A DNA stretch of 64,000 bases from Paracoccus ravus (GTDB taxonomy: Bacteria > Pseudomonadota > Alphaproteobacteria > Rhodobacterales > Rhodobacteraceae): positions 1-64,000 of the forward strand of contig NZ_SDEB01000019.1 in assembly GCF_004522175.1 (NCBI RefSeq), read 5' to 3'. This document shows, in pieces, positions 37,155 through 45,597 of the stretch. Position numbers and translations under genes: made by a program. How positions within the stretch are numbered: position 1 is the stretch's first letter; every line of letters starts with the position of its first letter. The notes beneath the pieces are model-generated. The model was given only the letters and a program-made list of their open reading frames with translations, did not search any database and was not told where the DNA came from.

Positions 37155-37906
37155 GGATCCGCCTCCTCTTCGCCCAGATAGGCAGCGCGCACGGCGGGAT
37201 CGCTGCGCACCCTCGCGGGTGGACCGCTGGCGATCAGACGGCCATTGACCAGGACCGATACCTGATCGGCAAGAGCAAAGACCGCGGCCATGTCATGTTC
37301 GATCAGGACCAGGGTCAGCCGGGATTTCAGCCGGCCAAGCAGGGCGATCAGGGCCTCGGCCTCGTCATGTCCCGTTCCGGCCAGAGGCTCGTCCAGCAAC
37401 AGCAACCTCGGCCCTGTGGCAAGGGCGACGGCCAATTCGAGTTGACGCTTCTCGCCATGGCTCAACTCGGAGGCAAGCCGATTGGCCTGCGCGGCAAGTC
37501 CGACCTCTTCGAGACAGGCCAGTGCCGCGTCGTTCAACGCCTTCTCGGCGCGGGCCGCGCGGAAGAAGCGAAAGGACGAACCGCGCCGGGCCTGAACCGC
37601 CAGAGCGACATTTTCCAAGGCCGAGAAACCCGGCAGCAAGGTCGTGATCTGAAAGCTGCGCGCCAGCCCCCGATGGACCCTGCCTGCCATGTCCAGCCGG
37701 GTGATATCCTCGTCGGCATAGATGATTTGCCCGGCATCCGGGCGGAGCTGTCCGGAAAGCTGCGAGATCAGCGTCGTCTTGCCCGCCCCATTGGGACCAA
37801 TGACCGCATGTGTGGTGCATTCTTCGATCGAGAGCGAGAGGTCATCGGTCACCCTTAGCCCACCAAAGGACTTGGTCAGGCCGCTGATCGTGAGAAGAGC
37901 GCTCAT
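37133..37906 (-). CDS. livG: Branched-chain amino acid-type ABC transporter ATPase LivG
   Basis: A 257-residue ATPase with Walker A GPNGAGKTTL (37-46), signature LSHGEKRQLELAVAL (the LivG-type SHGE form), Walker B LLLLDEPLAGTG and the C-terminal VNGRLIASGPPARVRSDPAV. The start at 37906 overlaps the livM stop as ATGA; longer in-frame starts would lie inside livM. The expected Asp after the first Walker B residues is present. Confidence 0.93.
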   Translation of the reverse strand: MSALLTISGLTKSFGGLRVTDDLSLSIEECTTHAVIGPNGAGKTTLISQLSGQLRPDAGQIIYADEDITRLDMAGRVHRGLARSFQITTLLPGFSALENVALAVQARRGSSFRFFRAARAEKALNDAALACLEEVGLAAQANRLASELSHGEKRQLELAVALATGPRLLLLDEPLAGTGHDEAEALIALLGRLKSRLTLVLIEHDMAAVFALADQVSVLVNGRLIASGPPARVRSDPAVRAAYLGEEEADPCCASRV

Positions 37907-38850
37907 CCCGGCCGTCCCGCCGGCAAGATGCGCCGTATCATTCCGGTGATCCCGCCCGGTGAATACAGCGCGACCAGCACGAGGATCAGGCCAAAGCCCA
38001 GTCGCCAATGATGCGAAAACCGGGCCAGCCCTTCCTCGAGCCCGACAATGGCCAGGGCCCCCAGCACCGCGCCGATCAGATTGCCCGCGCCGCCCAGAAC
38101 CACCATCACGATCAACTCGCCCGAGCGCTGCCAGCTCATATAGGCCGGCGAGACGAAAAGCGCCTGATTGGCCAAAAGCACCCCCGCAACCGAGCAGATC
38201 GCGGCCGCGACGACATAGGCCGTCAACTGGAAGGGAAAGGGACGGAATCCCACCGCCTGCATCCGCAGGCTGTTTTCCCGGCAGCCGCGCAGCACGCGGC
38301 CGAAACGCGACCGGGTGATGCGATCCAGCCCGATCAGGGCAAGCGTCAGCAGCGCAAGGCTGACGTAGAAAAGTCCCGTACCACTTGCCAGAACGGGCAG
38401 GCCGAGCAGGGTTGAATATCCCTTCAGCGCCATGCCGTCATCGCCTCCGAGCGCCGAGAAGGACACGAAGACGAAATAGGCCATCTGCCCGAAGGCGAGG
38501 GTGATCATGATGAAATAGACCCCGCGTGTGCGCAGGGAAATCGCACCGGTCGGAAGGGCGAAGAGCGTGGCCGCCAGAGCCGCCGCGAGCATCTGCAGGC
38601 CAAGATCCGTGACGCCCATCCCGCCCAGCACGGCCACCGCATAGGCGCCTATGCCAAGATAGGCGGCATGACCAAAGGACACCATCGCCCCAAATCCCAG
38701 GATCAGGTCCAATGACAGCGCCGCGAGAGCGAATATGACCATCCGCGTCGCGATGACGGTCAGGAAGGGATCGCCCGCGGCAGAGGCCAAAGGGGGCAGC
38801 AAGGTCAAACCAAGGATGACGAGGGGCGCGGCCCCTTTCGCGATGCTCAC
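37903..38850 (-). CDS. livM: Branched-chain amino acid-type ABC transporter permease LivM
   Basis: A 315-residue permease with about nine helices. LDLILGFGAMVSFGHAAYLGIGAY is the LivM signature, and the ATPase-docking region reads RGCRENSLRMQAVGFRPFPFQL. GGAGNLIGAVLGA occurs in the last third. It overlaps both livH (ATGA at 38847-38850) and livG, so the operon is tightly coupled. Confidence 0.93.
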   Translation of the reverse strand: MSIAKGAAPLVILGLTLLPPLASAAGDPFLTVIATRMVIFALAALSLDLILGFGAMVSFGHAAYLGIGAYAVAVLGGMGVTDLGLQMLAAALAATLFALPTGAISLRTRGVYFIMITLAFGQMAYFVFVSFSALGGDDGMALKGYSTLLGLPVLASGTGLFYVSLALLTLALIGLDRITRSRFGRVLRGCRENSLRMQAVGFRPFPFQLTAYVVAAAICSVAGVLLANQALFVSPAYMSWQRSGELIVMVVLGGAGNLIGAVLGALAIVGLEEGLARFSHHWRLGFGLILVLVALYSPGGITGMIRRILPAGRPG

Positions 38851-39770
38851 GCGCCCGTGCTCCGACCGAACAATCCGCTTGGCCGCCAGAACAGCACCCC
38901 TGCCATCAAGAGATAGACCAGCATGGGTGCAAGGGTCCGTCCGGCCTGCGCCGCCGCGGCGGGCTCAAGCAATTGCTTCAACAGGATCGGGCCAAAGATC
39001 CGGCCCATCGTATCCACGATCCCGACCAACAGCGCCGCTACAAAGGCACCCCGGACCGACCCCACGCCACCGATGACGATCACGACGAATGTGAGGATCA
39101 GGATGGAATCGCCCATGCCCGGATCGACCGAGAGAATGGGCGCGACGATGGCTCCCGCAAAGCCCGCAAGCATGGCTCCGACGGCAAAGACGAGCATGAA
39201 CAAGCGGTTGACATTGACCCCCAGCGCCGAGACCATCGCGGGATTGGCCGCCCCCGCCCTGAGCAGCATCCCGATCCGGGTCCGGGCGATCACGAACCAG
39301 AGCATCAGCGCGATCGCGAGCCCCGCCGCGATCACCGCGATGCGGTAGACCGGGTAGCGCAGCGGCCCGACCAGCGGGACCGATCCGGCCAGGGCCTCGG
39401 GCAGGGTCACCGACAGAGGCGCCGCGCCCCAAATCAGCTTGACCAGTTCCGACAGGATGAGGACCAGACCGAAAGTGGCCAGAACCTGATCCAGATGGGG
39501 GCGGTCATGCAGCTTTCGGAACACGGCAGCCTCGAGCAGCAGGCCGATGCCCAGCATGGCTGGCAGGACAAGGACGAGCGACAGCCAGAAATTGCCCGTC
39601 GCCGCGGACAGGGCCGCCATGACATAGCCCCCCACCATGTAAAGAACCCCATGGGCGAGGTTGATGAAGTCCATGATGCCAAAAACAAGCGTCAGCCCTG
39701 CCGCAACCAGAAACAGCAGAATGCCGAATTGCAGACCGTTGATGAGTTGCAACAGGATAAGATTGAGCAT
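38847..39770 (-). CDS. livH: Branched-chain amino acid-type ABC transporter permease LivH
   Basis: A 307-residue permease beginning LNLILLQLINGLQFGILLFL, with LTLVFGIMDFINLAHGVLYM, the LivH hallmark, in the first two helices. The docking loop contains RAGAANPAMVSALGVNVNRL, and GGVGSVRGAFVAALLVGIVD follows near residue 240. It lies 19 bases after the binding-protein gene. Confidence 0.93.
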   Translation of the reverse strand: MLNLILLQLINGLQFGILLFLVAAGLTLVFGIMDFINLAHGVLYMVGGYVMAALSAATGNFWLSLVLVLPAMLGIGLLLEAAVFRKLHDRPHLDQVLATFGLVLILSELVKLIWGAAPLSVTLPEALAGSVPLVGPLRYPVYRIAVIAAGLAIALMLWFVIARTRIGMLLRAGAANPAMVSALGVNVNRLFMLVFAVGAMLAGFAGAIVAPILSVDPGMGDSILILTFVVIVIGGVGSVRGAFVAALLVGIVDTMGRIFGPILLKQLLEPAAAAQAGRTLAPMLVYLLMAGVLFWRPSGLFGRSTGA

Positions 39771-39789
39771 CAGTTTCCGGCCTGCCGTC

Positions 39790-40947
39790 TCATTTCATCG
39801 GACATGCGCCGACATAGCTGTCCGCCGCCTGAGCAAAGACCTTTTCGACCATCGCGGTATGATAGGTCCCGTCCTGCGCTTTCACGGCCTGGGTCAGATA
39901 GAAATCCTGGATCGGGAAATGATTGGCCGAGAAAGAGAACTCTCCGCGCAAACTGGAAAAATCCGCCGCCTTCAACGCGGCTCGCAGGGCCTCACGATCC
40001 TCCGTGCCGGATCGACGGACCGCGCTGTCGATCAACATCAGGGCGTCATAGCCCCCCACCGCATAAAGCGAGGGCGCGCGGCCATAGGCGTCGCGATAGG
40101 CCTTGACGAAATCCGCATTGCCGGGCGTGTCAAGATCTGGTGCCCAGTTCGATGCGGTGATCTTGCCAAGTGCGGCATCCTGCTGCGCGGGTAAGGTCGT
40201 CTCGTCTATGGTAAAGGCCGACAAGAGCGGGATTGTAGAAAGACCGGCCTGATCCCATTGCTTGACCAGGTTGACCCCCATCCCGCCCGGCATGAAGGCA
40301 TAGACCGCCTCGGGCTGCGCCGCCGCGATCTGCGCCAGCTCGGCCGAAAAATCGAGCTGACCCAAAGGCACGAAAAGTTCGCCCGTAACCTCGCCTTTGT
40401 AGATCGACTTGAAACCGTTGAGGCTGTCCTTGCCCGCCTGGTAATTGGGCGCGAGAAGATAGGCGCTGGTCACGTTCTGCCGGTTCAGATGCTCGGCCAA
40501 AGCCTGCGGCATCTGGTCATTCTGATAGGACACGACGAAGATATCGGGATTGCAATCCGCCCCGGCGAAATTCGATGGGCCTGCATTTGGTGATACAAGA
40601 ATTGCGCCCCCCGAGGTCACCGGAGCCGCGATCGCATTCATGATATTTGAAAAGATCGGGCCGATGACGAAATCGACGCCCTGGTTCTCGACCAGTTCCC
40701 GCGCCTTCTGTGCGGCAATATCCGGTTTGCCCTCGGCATCGACCACGATCAGTTCGGCGTCGCGTCCCCCGACCTTGCCGCCCAGCACCTTTTCCGCCAG
40801 CAGCACCCCGTCGCGCGCATGCTCGCCCAAGACAGCGGGCGGGCCTGAAAGCGTGACCAGCACCCCGATCCTGAGCGCCTCCTCGGCATGGGCGGCAAAG
40901 GGTGCCGTCGAGAGCAGAAGGGCGGAAGCAAGTGCCAAGGGACGCAT
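39790..40947 (-). CDS. Branched-chain-type ABC transporter substrate-binding protein
   Basis: The 385-residue receptor has a Sec signal ending at FAAHA (about residue 22). The mature type I periplasmic fold begins EEALRIGVLVTLSGPPAVLG, with SPNAGPSNF and FVVSYQNDQM lining the ligand site, then TTLPAQQDAA and VGGYDALMLIDSAV. The start at 40947 is favoured because CAGGAG lies 6 bases before it and the signal peptide starts there. It heads the livHMGF operon. Its closest relatives include receptors for branched-chain amino acids and for aromatic acids, so the ligand remains open. Confidence 0.9.
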   Translation of the reverse strand: MRPLALASALLLSTAPFAAHAEEALRIGVLVTLSGPPAVLGEHARDGVLLAEKVLGGKVGGRDAELIVVDAEGKPDIAAQKARELVENQGVDFVIGPIFSNIMNAIAAPVTSGGAILVSPNAGPSNFAGADCNPDIFVVSYQNDQMPQALAEHLNRQNVTSAYLLAPNYQAGKDSLNGFKSIYKGEVTGELFVPLGQLDFSAELAQIAAAQPEAVYAFMPGGMGVNLVKQWDQAGLSTIPLLSAFTIDETTLPAQQDAALGKITASNWAPDLDTPGNADFVKAYRDAYGRAPSLYAVGGYDALMLIDSAVRRSGTEDREALRAALKAADFSSLRGEFSFSANHFPIQDFYLTQAVKAQDGTYHTAMVEKVFAQAADSYVGACPMK

Positions 40948-41054
40948 CGGAACTCCTGAGGGCTGGTGCGGCGCGATCATTCGCGCCCCGCACTTCACCG
41001 GGTAAGTCCCGATCTGGCAAGAGATAATCGTTCCCCGCCCAAGATCCGGTCAGG

Positions 41055-41426
41055 TCAGTTGGAAAAGGCCCGGACCAGATCCATCACCGCCAGCAGCTTT
41101 TGGCTGCGGTTGTCGACCCGATAGATGGAGTCGGCGTCGCGGTAGTAGGACCAGTTCGAACGCCGTTCGAGATCATATTGCCGGGGATCGCGGATCAGCA
41201 CGTAATCCCCGATCCGAAGCGGCTGTCCGACGCGCGGCCCGGCGTATTTCTTGGCCTGTCCCGGCGGGATGCAGGCCGGGGATTTCTTTGCCAGGCCAGG
41301 AGGGCAACCCGCCGCGACATGGTCCCGGTGATGGCCTTTTTTATCCCATTTCGGATCGGCAGAGGCGATGCCGGCGACCAGCACCGGCAGCATCAGGGCG
41401 GTGGCAAAGGGCATAAGACGGGGCAT
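41055..41426 (-). CDS. RcnB-like small periplasmic protein
   Basis: The 123-residue protein has a signal peptide ending at GIASA. It then has a short basic stretch with GCPPGLAKKSPACIPPGQAKK (two Cys flanking a PPG(L/Q)AKK repeat), and a C-terminal RcnB-type domain with LRIGDYVLIRDPRQYDLERR and RVDNRSQKLLAVMDLV. RcnB in E. coli is a periplasmic factor in nickel/cobalt homeostasis; many relatives have no known role. The second ATG (41426) is chosen since AAGGA is 8 bases upstream. No metal transporter gene is adjacent. Confidence 0.75.
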   Translation of the reverse strand: MPRLMPFATALMLPVLVAGIASADPKWDKKGHHRDHVAAGCPPGLAKKSPACIPPGQAKKYAGPRVGQPLRIGDYVLIRDPRQYDLERRSNWSYYRDADSIYRVDNRSQKLLAVMDLVRAFSN

Positions 41427-41483
41427 AAGCATGGTCCTTCAATCACGGGAAGGGGAACTATAATCCTGCATTAAACGTCCGGG

Positions 41484-42470
41484 CTACGGATCAGGATCCC
41501 TCGTCACTCCGCTCGGCGATATCCCGCGCAATGGCGCTAGGCCGGGCCAGACCTCGCCCGCCTCACCCATGCGCCGGATCACGCGCTCGAGCGTCTGGGC
41601 AAAGAGCCGCCGCGCGCTGGTCTCGGGATCGCCCGCCCGCGTCATCAACCCGACCGCGCCGCGCGTTGCGGCCATGTCGATCGGCAGGCGGACCAGATGG
41701 CCCTCGGCCACCTCGCGGGCCACCACCCCCGCCGAGATGAACCAGATTGCGTCACTGTCGCAGGTCCGCGCCCGACCAAAGCCAACCGAGACGCTTTCGA
41801 TCCGGTCATGCGGCAGCGCGACGCCCTCGGCGATCAGCAAACGGCGCACAGCCGGTCGGATCGCCGCCGATGAGGGCGGATAGATCACCGGCCATTCCGA
41901 GATCCGGCGCAATTCAGGTTGTTCTAGAATCGGATGGCCGGGCCGCACGACGATCGCGACCTCTTCCATGTAAAGCTGGGTAAAGCTTAGCCCGCGCATG
42001 GTCTCGGGCTCGCCCAGACGGCCGATCACCACGTCCAGTTCGCCATCGTTCAAGAGCCGCGTCAGATGCAGATGCGAACCATCGACAATATTGAGCCGCA
42101 TCGCCGGCGCGGCCTCGGCGATTTCTTGCGCCACCTGCGGCATCAGTCGCGCGGCGACCGAGGGAAGCGCTCCGATGCGAAACGGCGCGCTGCTCGCGCG
42201 GTCAAACGCCCGCAGCCCCGACAGTCCCTGTTCGAGCGCCCCCAGGCTGGCCTGGGCAAAGCTTTGGAACAATTCGCCCTGAGGTGTCAGCGTGACCCCG
42301 CCCCTGCCGCGAACCAGCAATTCCGCCCCGACGATCTCTTCGAGTTCCGACAGCGTGCGTGAGATGGCGGGCTGCGTGACATGCAAGGCTTCGGCCGCGC
42401 GTTTGAAACTTCGCCGGCGGACGATCTCGACCAGCGCTTGGAGGTGACGGAACTTGATGCGTCGGTCCAT
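41484..42470 (-). CDS. LysR-family regulator, PcaQ/GbpR type
   Basis: The 328-residue regulator has the LysR HTH at residues 5-64, with RRIKFRHLQALVEIVRRRSF and AEALHVTQPAISRTLSELEE, and a substrate-binding domain starting RIGALPSVAARLMPQV. The opening MDRRIKFRHLQ and this domain are those of the PcaQ and GbpR group, which sense aromatic or sugar acids. It is divergent from a DctPQM TRAP transporter with 250 bases between, and most likely activates it. A pca role is possible because pcaIJF lies 9 kb away, but adjacency favours the transporter. Confidence 0.83.
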   Translation of the reverse strand: MDRRIKFRHLQALVEIVRRRSFKRAAEALHVTQPAISRTLSELEEIVGAELLVRGRGGVTLTPQGELFQSFAQASLGALEQGLSGLRAFDRASSAPFRIGALPSVAARLMPQVAQEIAEAAPAMRLNIVDGSHLHLTRLLNDGELDVVIGRLGEPETMRGLSFTQLYMEEVAIVVRPGHPILEQPELRRISEWPVIYPPSSAAIRPAVRRLLIAEGVALPHDRIESVSVGFGRARTCDSDAIWFISAGVVAREVAEGHLVRLPIDMAATRGAVGLMTRAGDPETSARRLFAQTLERVIRRMGEAGEVWPGLAPLRGISPSGVTRDPDP

Positions 42471-42524
42471 TTCATACCAATTCTGATAATCAAACAGAAG
42501 AATAGGGCATTTTACTTTTCATGC

Positions 42525-42539
42525 ACCATATGTGATGGT
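42525..42539. promoter_or_regulatory. Inverted repeat between the LysR gene and dctP
   Basis: ACCAT-ATGTG-ATGGT is a perfect 5-bp dyad with a 5-base centre. Its size is that of a LysR half-site pair, and it lies 55 bases from the regulator start and about 20 bases before the small frame at 42560. Candidate operator. Confidence 0.5.
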
Positions 42540-42559
42540 CCCGCTTGAGGAGGAAACAC

Positions 42560-42670
42560 ATGCAGAAATTGCGGCCAATCGTCTTTGGCGAGCCGCGTCC
42601 CGCCCGGCGGGCGGCTGCCTGTGGACCCACTTCGCCAATCTGCCATGATCGCCCTGCAAGCGGCCCTTGA
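42560..42670 (+). CDS. 36-codon upstream ORF with strong ribosome site before dctP
   Basis: TTGAGGAGGAAACAC directly precedes ATG 42560, a better ribosome site than most genes here. The 36-codon frame is basic, Pro/Ala-rich and unlike any known protein, ending in TGA at 42668-42670. The dctP start lies 50 bases further on. It may be a leader that affects transporter expression or the relic of a displaced dctP start. Codon use is not distinctive. Confidence 0.4.
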   Translation: MQKLRPIVFGEPRPARRAAACGPTSPICHDRPASGP

Positions 42671-42720
42671 CCGGCCATAGGCGGGCGTCACAAGACAAGG
42701 TCAGTAAGGGAGGAATTCAC

Positions 42721-43746
42721 ATGAGAAAGATTTTGCTGGCGGGGATCGCGGCTCTATCGGCCACCGGTGCCGCCACGGCCCAGGAGGTCACGCTTCGCGT
42801 TCACCATTTCCTGTCCGCCGAAGCGCCGATGCACAAGGGTGTCCTTGAGCCTTGGGAAAAGATGGTCGAGGAGAAATCCGGCGGGCGCATCGACATCCAG
42901 CTCTTCCCCTCGATGCAGCTTGGCGGCAAGCCGCCGCAGCTTTTCGATCAGGCGCGCGACGGGATCGTCGATGTGTCCTGGACGCTTCTGGGCTATACGC
43001 CGGGCCGTTTCCCGGTTTCGGAAGTGTTCGAGCTGCCCTTCCTGTCGGGAAGCGCCAGCGAAACCACGGCCGCCTTGCAGGATTATCAGGCGAAATACAT
43101 GGGCGATGAGCTGAAAGAGGTCCGCCCTCTGCTGATCCATGCCCCGGCTGCCTACAAGTTCCACACCAAGGACAAGCCGATTGCCGCAATGGCCGATCTC
43201 GGCGGCCTCAAGATCAGGACCCCCTCGCGGACCATGACCGACGGGCTTAGCGCGCTTGGCGCCAATCCGATCGGAATGCCCGTTCCCGAGATCGCTCAGG
43301 CGCTGACCACGGGCGTCATCAATGGCGCCGTGATCCCCTGGGAGGTCTTTGGCTCGCTGAGGATCGAAAGCGTGACCAAGGATCACACCGAATTTGGTGC
43401 CGAGAATGGCGGGCTTTCGACTTCGGTCATGGCGCTGGTGATGAACCAGGCGAAATATGACGGCCTGCCCGAGGATCTGAAGAAGGTAATCGACGAAACG
43501 ACCGGTGCGGCACTGGCCGAGATCGCCGGCAAGGCCTTTGACGAGGCCGAGGCCGCCGAGCGCCAGAAGGCGATCGACGCGGGCGGCACCATCAACGTGA
43601 TCCCCGAGGCCGATCTCGCCGAATGGAAGACGGCGACCCAGCCGGTGACCGATGCCTGGGTCAAGGCAATGAGTGATGCCGGCCATGACGGCCAGGCCAT
43701 GCTGGACGACGCCCGCGCGATGCTGGCTGCGGCTCAGGGCAAGTGA
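42721..43746 (+). CDS. dctP: DctP-type TRAP transporter substrate-binding protein
   Basis: The 341-residue receptor has a signal peptide ending at ATAQ (residue 20). The DctP fold follows: VTLRVHHFLSAEAPMHKGVL, GGRIDIQLFPSMQLGGKPPQ, the carboxylate-binding Arg in GGLKIRTPSRTM, and ALTTGVINGAVIPWEVF. This group binds C4-dicarboxylates, aromatic or other acids; the substrate is not set by sequence alone. TAAGGGAGGAATTCAC precedes the ATG. The operon continues as dctQ and dctM. Confidence 0.93.
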   Translation: MRKILLAGIAALSATGAATAQEVTLRVHHFLSAEAPMHKGVLEPWEKMVEEKSGGRIDIQLFPSMQLGGKPPQLFDQARDGIVDVSWTLLGYTPGRFPVSEVFELPFLSGSASETTAALQDYQAKYMGDELKEVRPLLIHAPAAYKFHTKDKPIAAMADLGGLKIRTPSRTMTDGLSALGANPIGMPVPEIAQALTTGVINGAVIPWEVFGSLRIESVTKDHTEFGAENGGLSTSVMALVMNQAKYDGLPEDLKKVIDETTGAALAEIAGKAFDEAEAAERQKAIDAGGTINVIPEADLAEWKTATQPVTDAWVKAMSDAGHDGQAMLDDARAMLAAAQGK

Positions 43747-43762
43747 CGGGACGGAGGGCGGC

Positions 43763-44281
43763 ATGTCAGCCGAAGAACTGACCGAACACGCGCATCCCGT
43801 CGCCGTGCCCGGCTGGCTTGCCGCCCTTTGCCGGCTTTTTGCCGGCATCGGGGGCGTGACTTTGCTTGCGATGATGGTGATGACCGTGACCAGCATCCTG
43901 CTGCGCGGCGTGACCGGGCGTCCGATCCCAGGAGATTTCGAGCTGGTCGAGGTGGGCAGCGCGATCGCGATCTTCTGCTTCCTGCCTTGGTGCCAGATCA
44001 ATGGTGGCAATGTGCTGGTTGATTTCTTTACACAAAAGACGAGTTCGCGCGTCAATCATCTGCTCGAGGCAATCGGGGATCTGCTTTACCTGCTGATCGC
44101 CGCGCTTCTGCTCTGGCGGCTGTTCCACGGCGCGGCCGAGATGCGGCAATATGGCGAACAGACCATGGTGCTGCGGCTGCCGATCTGGACCAGCTTTGTC
44201 ATCATTCTGCCCGCCATGGCGTTGCTGGTCGCCAGTTGCACAGCCACATTGGCCGGCCATCTGAAAGGGGCACGGGCATGA
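43763..44281 (+). CDS. dctQ: TRAP transporter small permease DctQ
   Basis: A 172-residue protein with four helices. The DctQ pattern is seen in VTSILLRGVTGRPIPGDFEL (family R-x-x-x-x-x-P-G-x-x-E), FCFLPWCQINGGNVLVDFFT and the C-terminal RLPIWTSFVIILPAM. The start follows GGAGGGCGGC, 16 bases after dctP. It links and orients the large permease in the membrane; its stop overlaps the dctM start. Confidence 0.92.
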   Translation: MSAEELTEHAHPVAVPGWLAALCRLFAGIGGVTLLAMMVMTVTSILLRGVTGRPIPGDFELVEVGSAIAIFCFLPWCQINGGNVLVDFFTQKTSSRVNHLLEAIGDLLYLLIAALLLWRLFHGAAEMRQYGEQTMVLRLPIWTSFVIILPAMALLVASCTATLAGHLKGARA

Positions 44282-45597
44282 CGGGGATCACGGCCGGGCT
44301 GACCGGCTTTGCGGTGCTGCTGGGCCTCATGGCGCTGCGCATCCCGATTGGCGTCGCAATGCTGTCCGTGGGGATCGGGGGCTATGCGCTTTATACCGGG
44401 GCAATGCCGCTTCTGGCGTTTCTGAAGACCTCGACCTATTACCAATTCTCGACCTATTCGCTTTCGGTCATCCCGCTTTTCGTGCTGATGGGCGAGTTCG
44501 CGACCAAGGCTGGCATGAGCAGCGCGCTCTACCGCACAGCGGCCGCCTTTCTGGGCCATCGCAAGGGCGGGCTGGCAATGGCCTCCATCGGAGGATGTGC
44601 CGCCTTTGGCGCGATCTGCGGCAGCTCGCTTGCGACCGCGGCCACGATGGGCCAGGTCGCCCTGCCCGAGATGCGCCGCTACAACTATTCCGGCGCGCTC
44701 TCGACCGGGGCCTTGGCCGCAGGCGGGACATTGGGCATCCTGATCCCACCCTCGGTCATCCTCGTGCTTTACGCGCTGATGGCCGAACAGAGCATCGCCA
44801 AGATGTTCGTGGCCGCGATGGTCCCCGGCGTGCTGGCCGCGATCGGCTACATGATCGCCGTGGCCATCTATGTCCGCCTTCGGCCCGAGGAGGGTCCCGC
44901 CGGCCCCCGCCTGCCTTGGAGCGAACGCCTCGCCGCGCTGCGCGAAACCTGGTCGATCATCCTGATCTTTGCCCTTGTCATCATCGGCATGTATCGCGGC
45001 TGGTTCACCCCGACCGAGGCCGCCGCGGTGGGCGCGTTCGGAGCGGGCGTGCTGGCGATCTTTCATGGCGGCATGCGTCTCTCGGGGCTGATGGCCTGCC
45101 TGCGCGGCACGGCTCAGACCTCGGCCATGATCTTTCTGATCATGCTGGGGGCCGAGATGTTCAACGCCTTCCTCGCACAGACCCAGACGCCCATGCTGGC
45201 GGCGCAGGCGATCCAGAATGCGGGGCTGTCTCCGATGCTGGTGCTGGGCGCGATCCTGCTCCTTTACCTGGCGCTTGGCTGCGTCATGGATTCGATGTCG
45301 ATGCTCTTGCTGACCATTCCGATCTTCTATCCGATCATCGGCGGGCTCGATTTCGGCATGGACCGGGAATCCACGCTGATCTGGTTCGGCATCCTTGCCG
45401 TGGTGGTGGTCGAAGTCGGGCTGATCACCCCTCCGGTCGGAATGAATGTCTTTGTGATCAACGGGATGGCAAAGGATGTTCCGATGATCGAAAGCTTCCG
45501 CGGCGTCTTGCCCTTCCTGATTTCTGATATCGTCCGGATCTTGCTGCTGATCGCTTTCCCGGTGGTCAGCCTGGCTCTGGTCAATCTGCTGGGCTAG
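44278..45597 (+). CDS. dctM: TRAP transporter large permease DctM
   Basis: A 439-residue, about 11-helix transporter starting at an ATG that overlaps the dctQ stop (ATGA). Hallmarks are LRIPIGVAMLSVGIGGY, GCAAFGAICGSSLATAATMG, GTLGILIPPSVILVLYALMA and, in the second half, GCVMDSMSMLLLTIPIFYPI and LITPPVGMNVFVINGMAKDV. These form the two helical hairpins that bind sodium and substrate. Its TAG stop shares the palindrome CTAG with the stop of the convergent LysR gene. Confidence 0.94.
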   Translation: MTGITAGLTGFAVLLGLMALRIPIGVAMLSVGIGGYALYTGAMPLLAFLKTSTYYQFSTYSLSVIPLFVLMGEFATKAGMSSALYRTAAAFLGHRKGGLAMASIGGCAAFGAICGSSLATAATMGQVALPEMRRYNYSGALSTGALAAGGTLGILIPPSVILVLYALMAEQSIAKMFVAAMVPGVLAAIGYMIAVAIYVRLRPEEGPAGPRLPWSERLAALRETWSIILIFALVIIGMYRGWFTPTEAAAVGAFGAGVLAIFHGGMRLSGLMACLRGTAQTSAMIFLIMLGAEMFNAFLAQTQTPMLAAQAIQNAGLSPMLVLGAILLLYLALGCVMDSMSMLLLTIPIFYPIIGGLDFGMDRESTLIWFGILAVVVVEVGLITPPVGMNVFVINGMAKDVPMIESFRGVLPFLISDIVRILLLIAFPVVSLALVNLLG

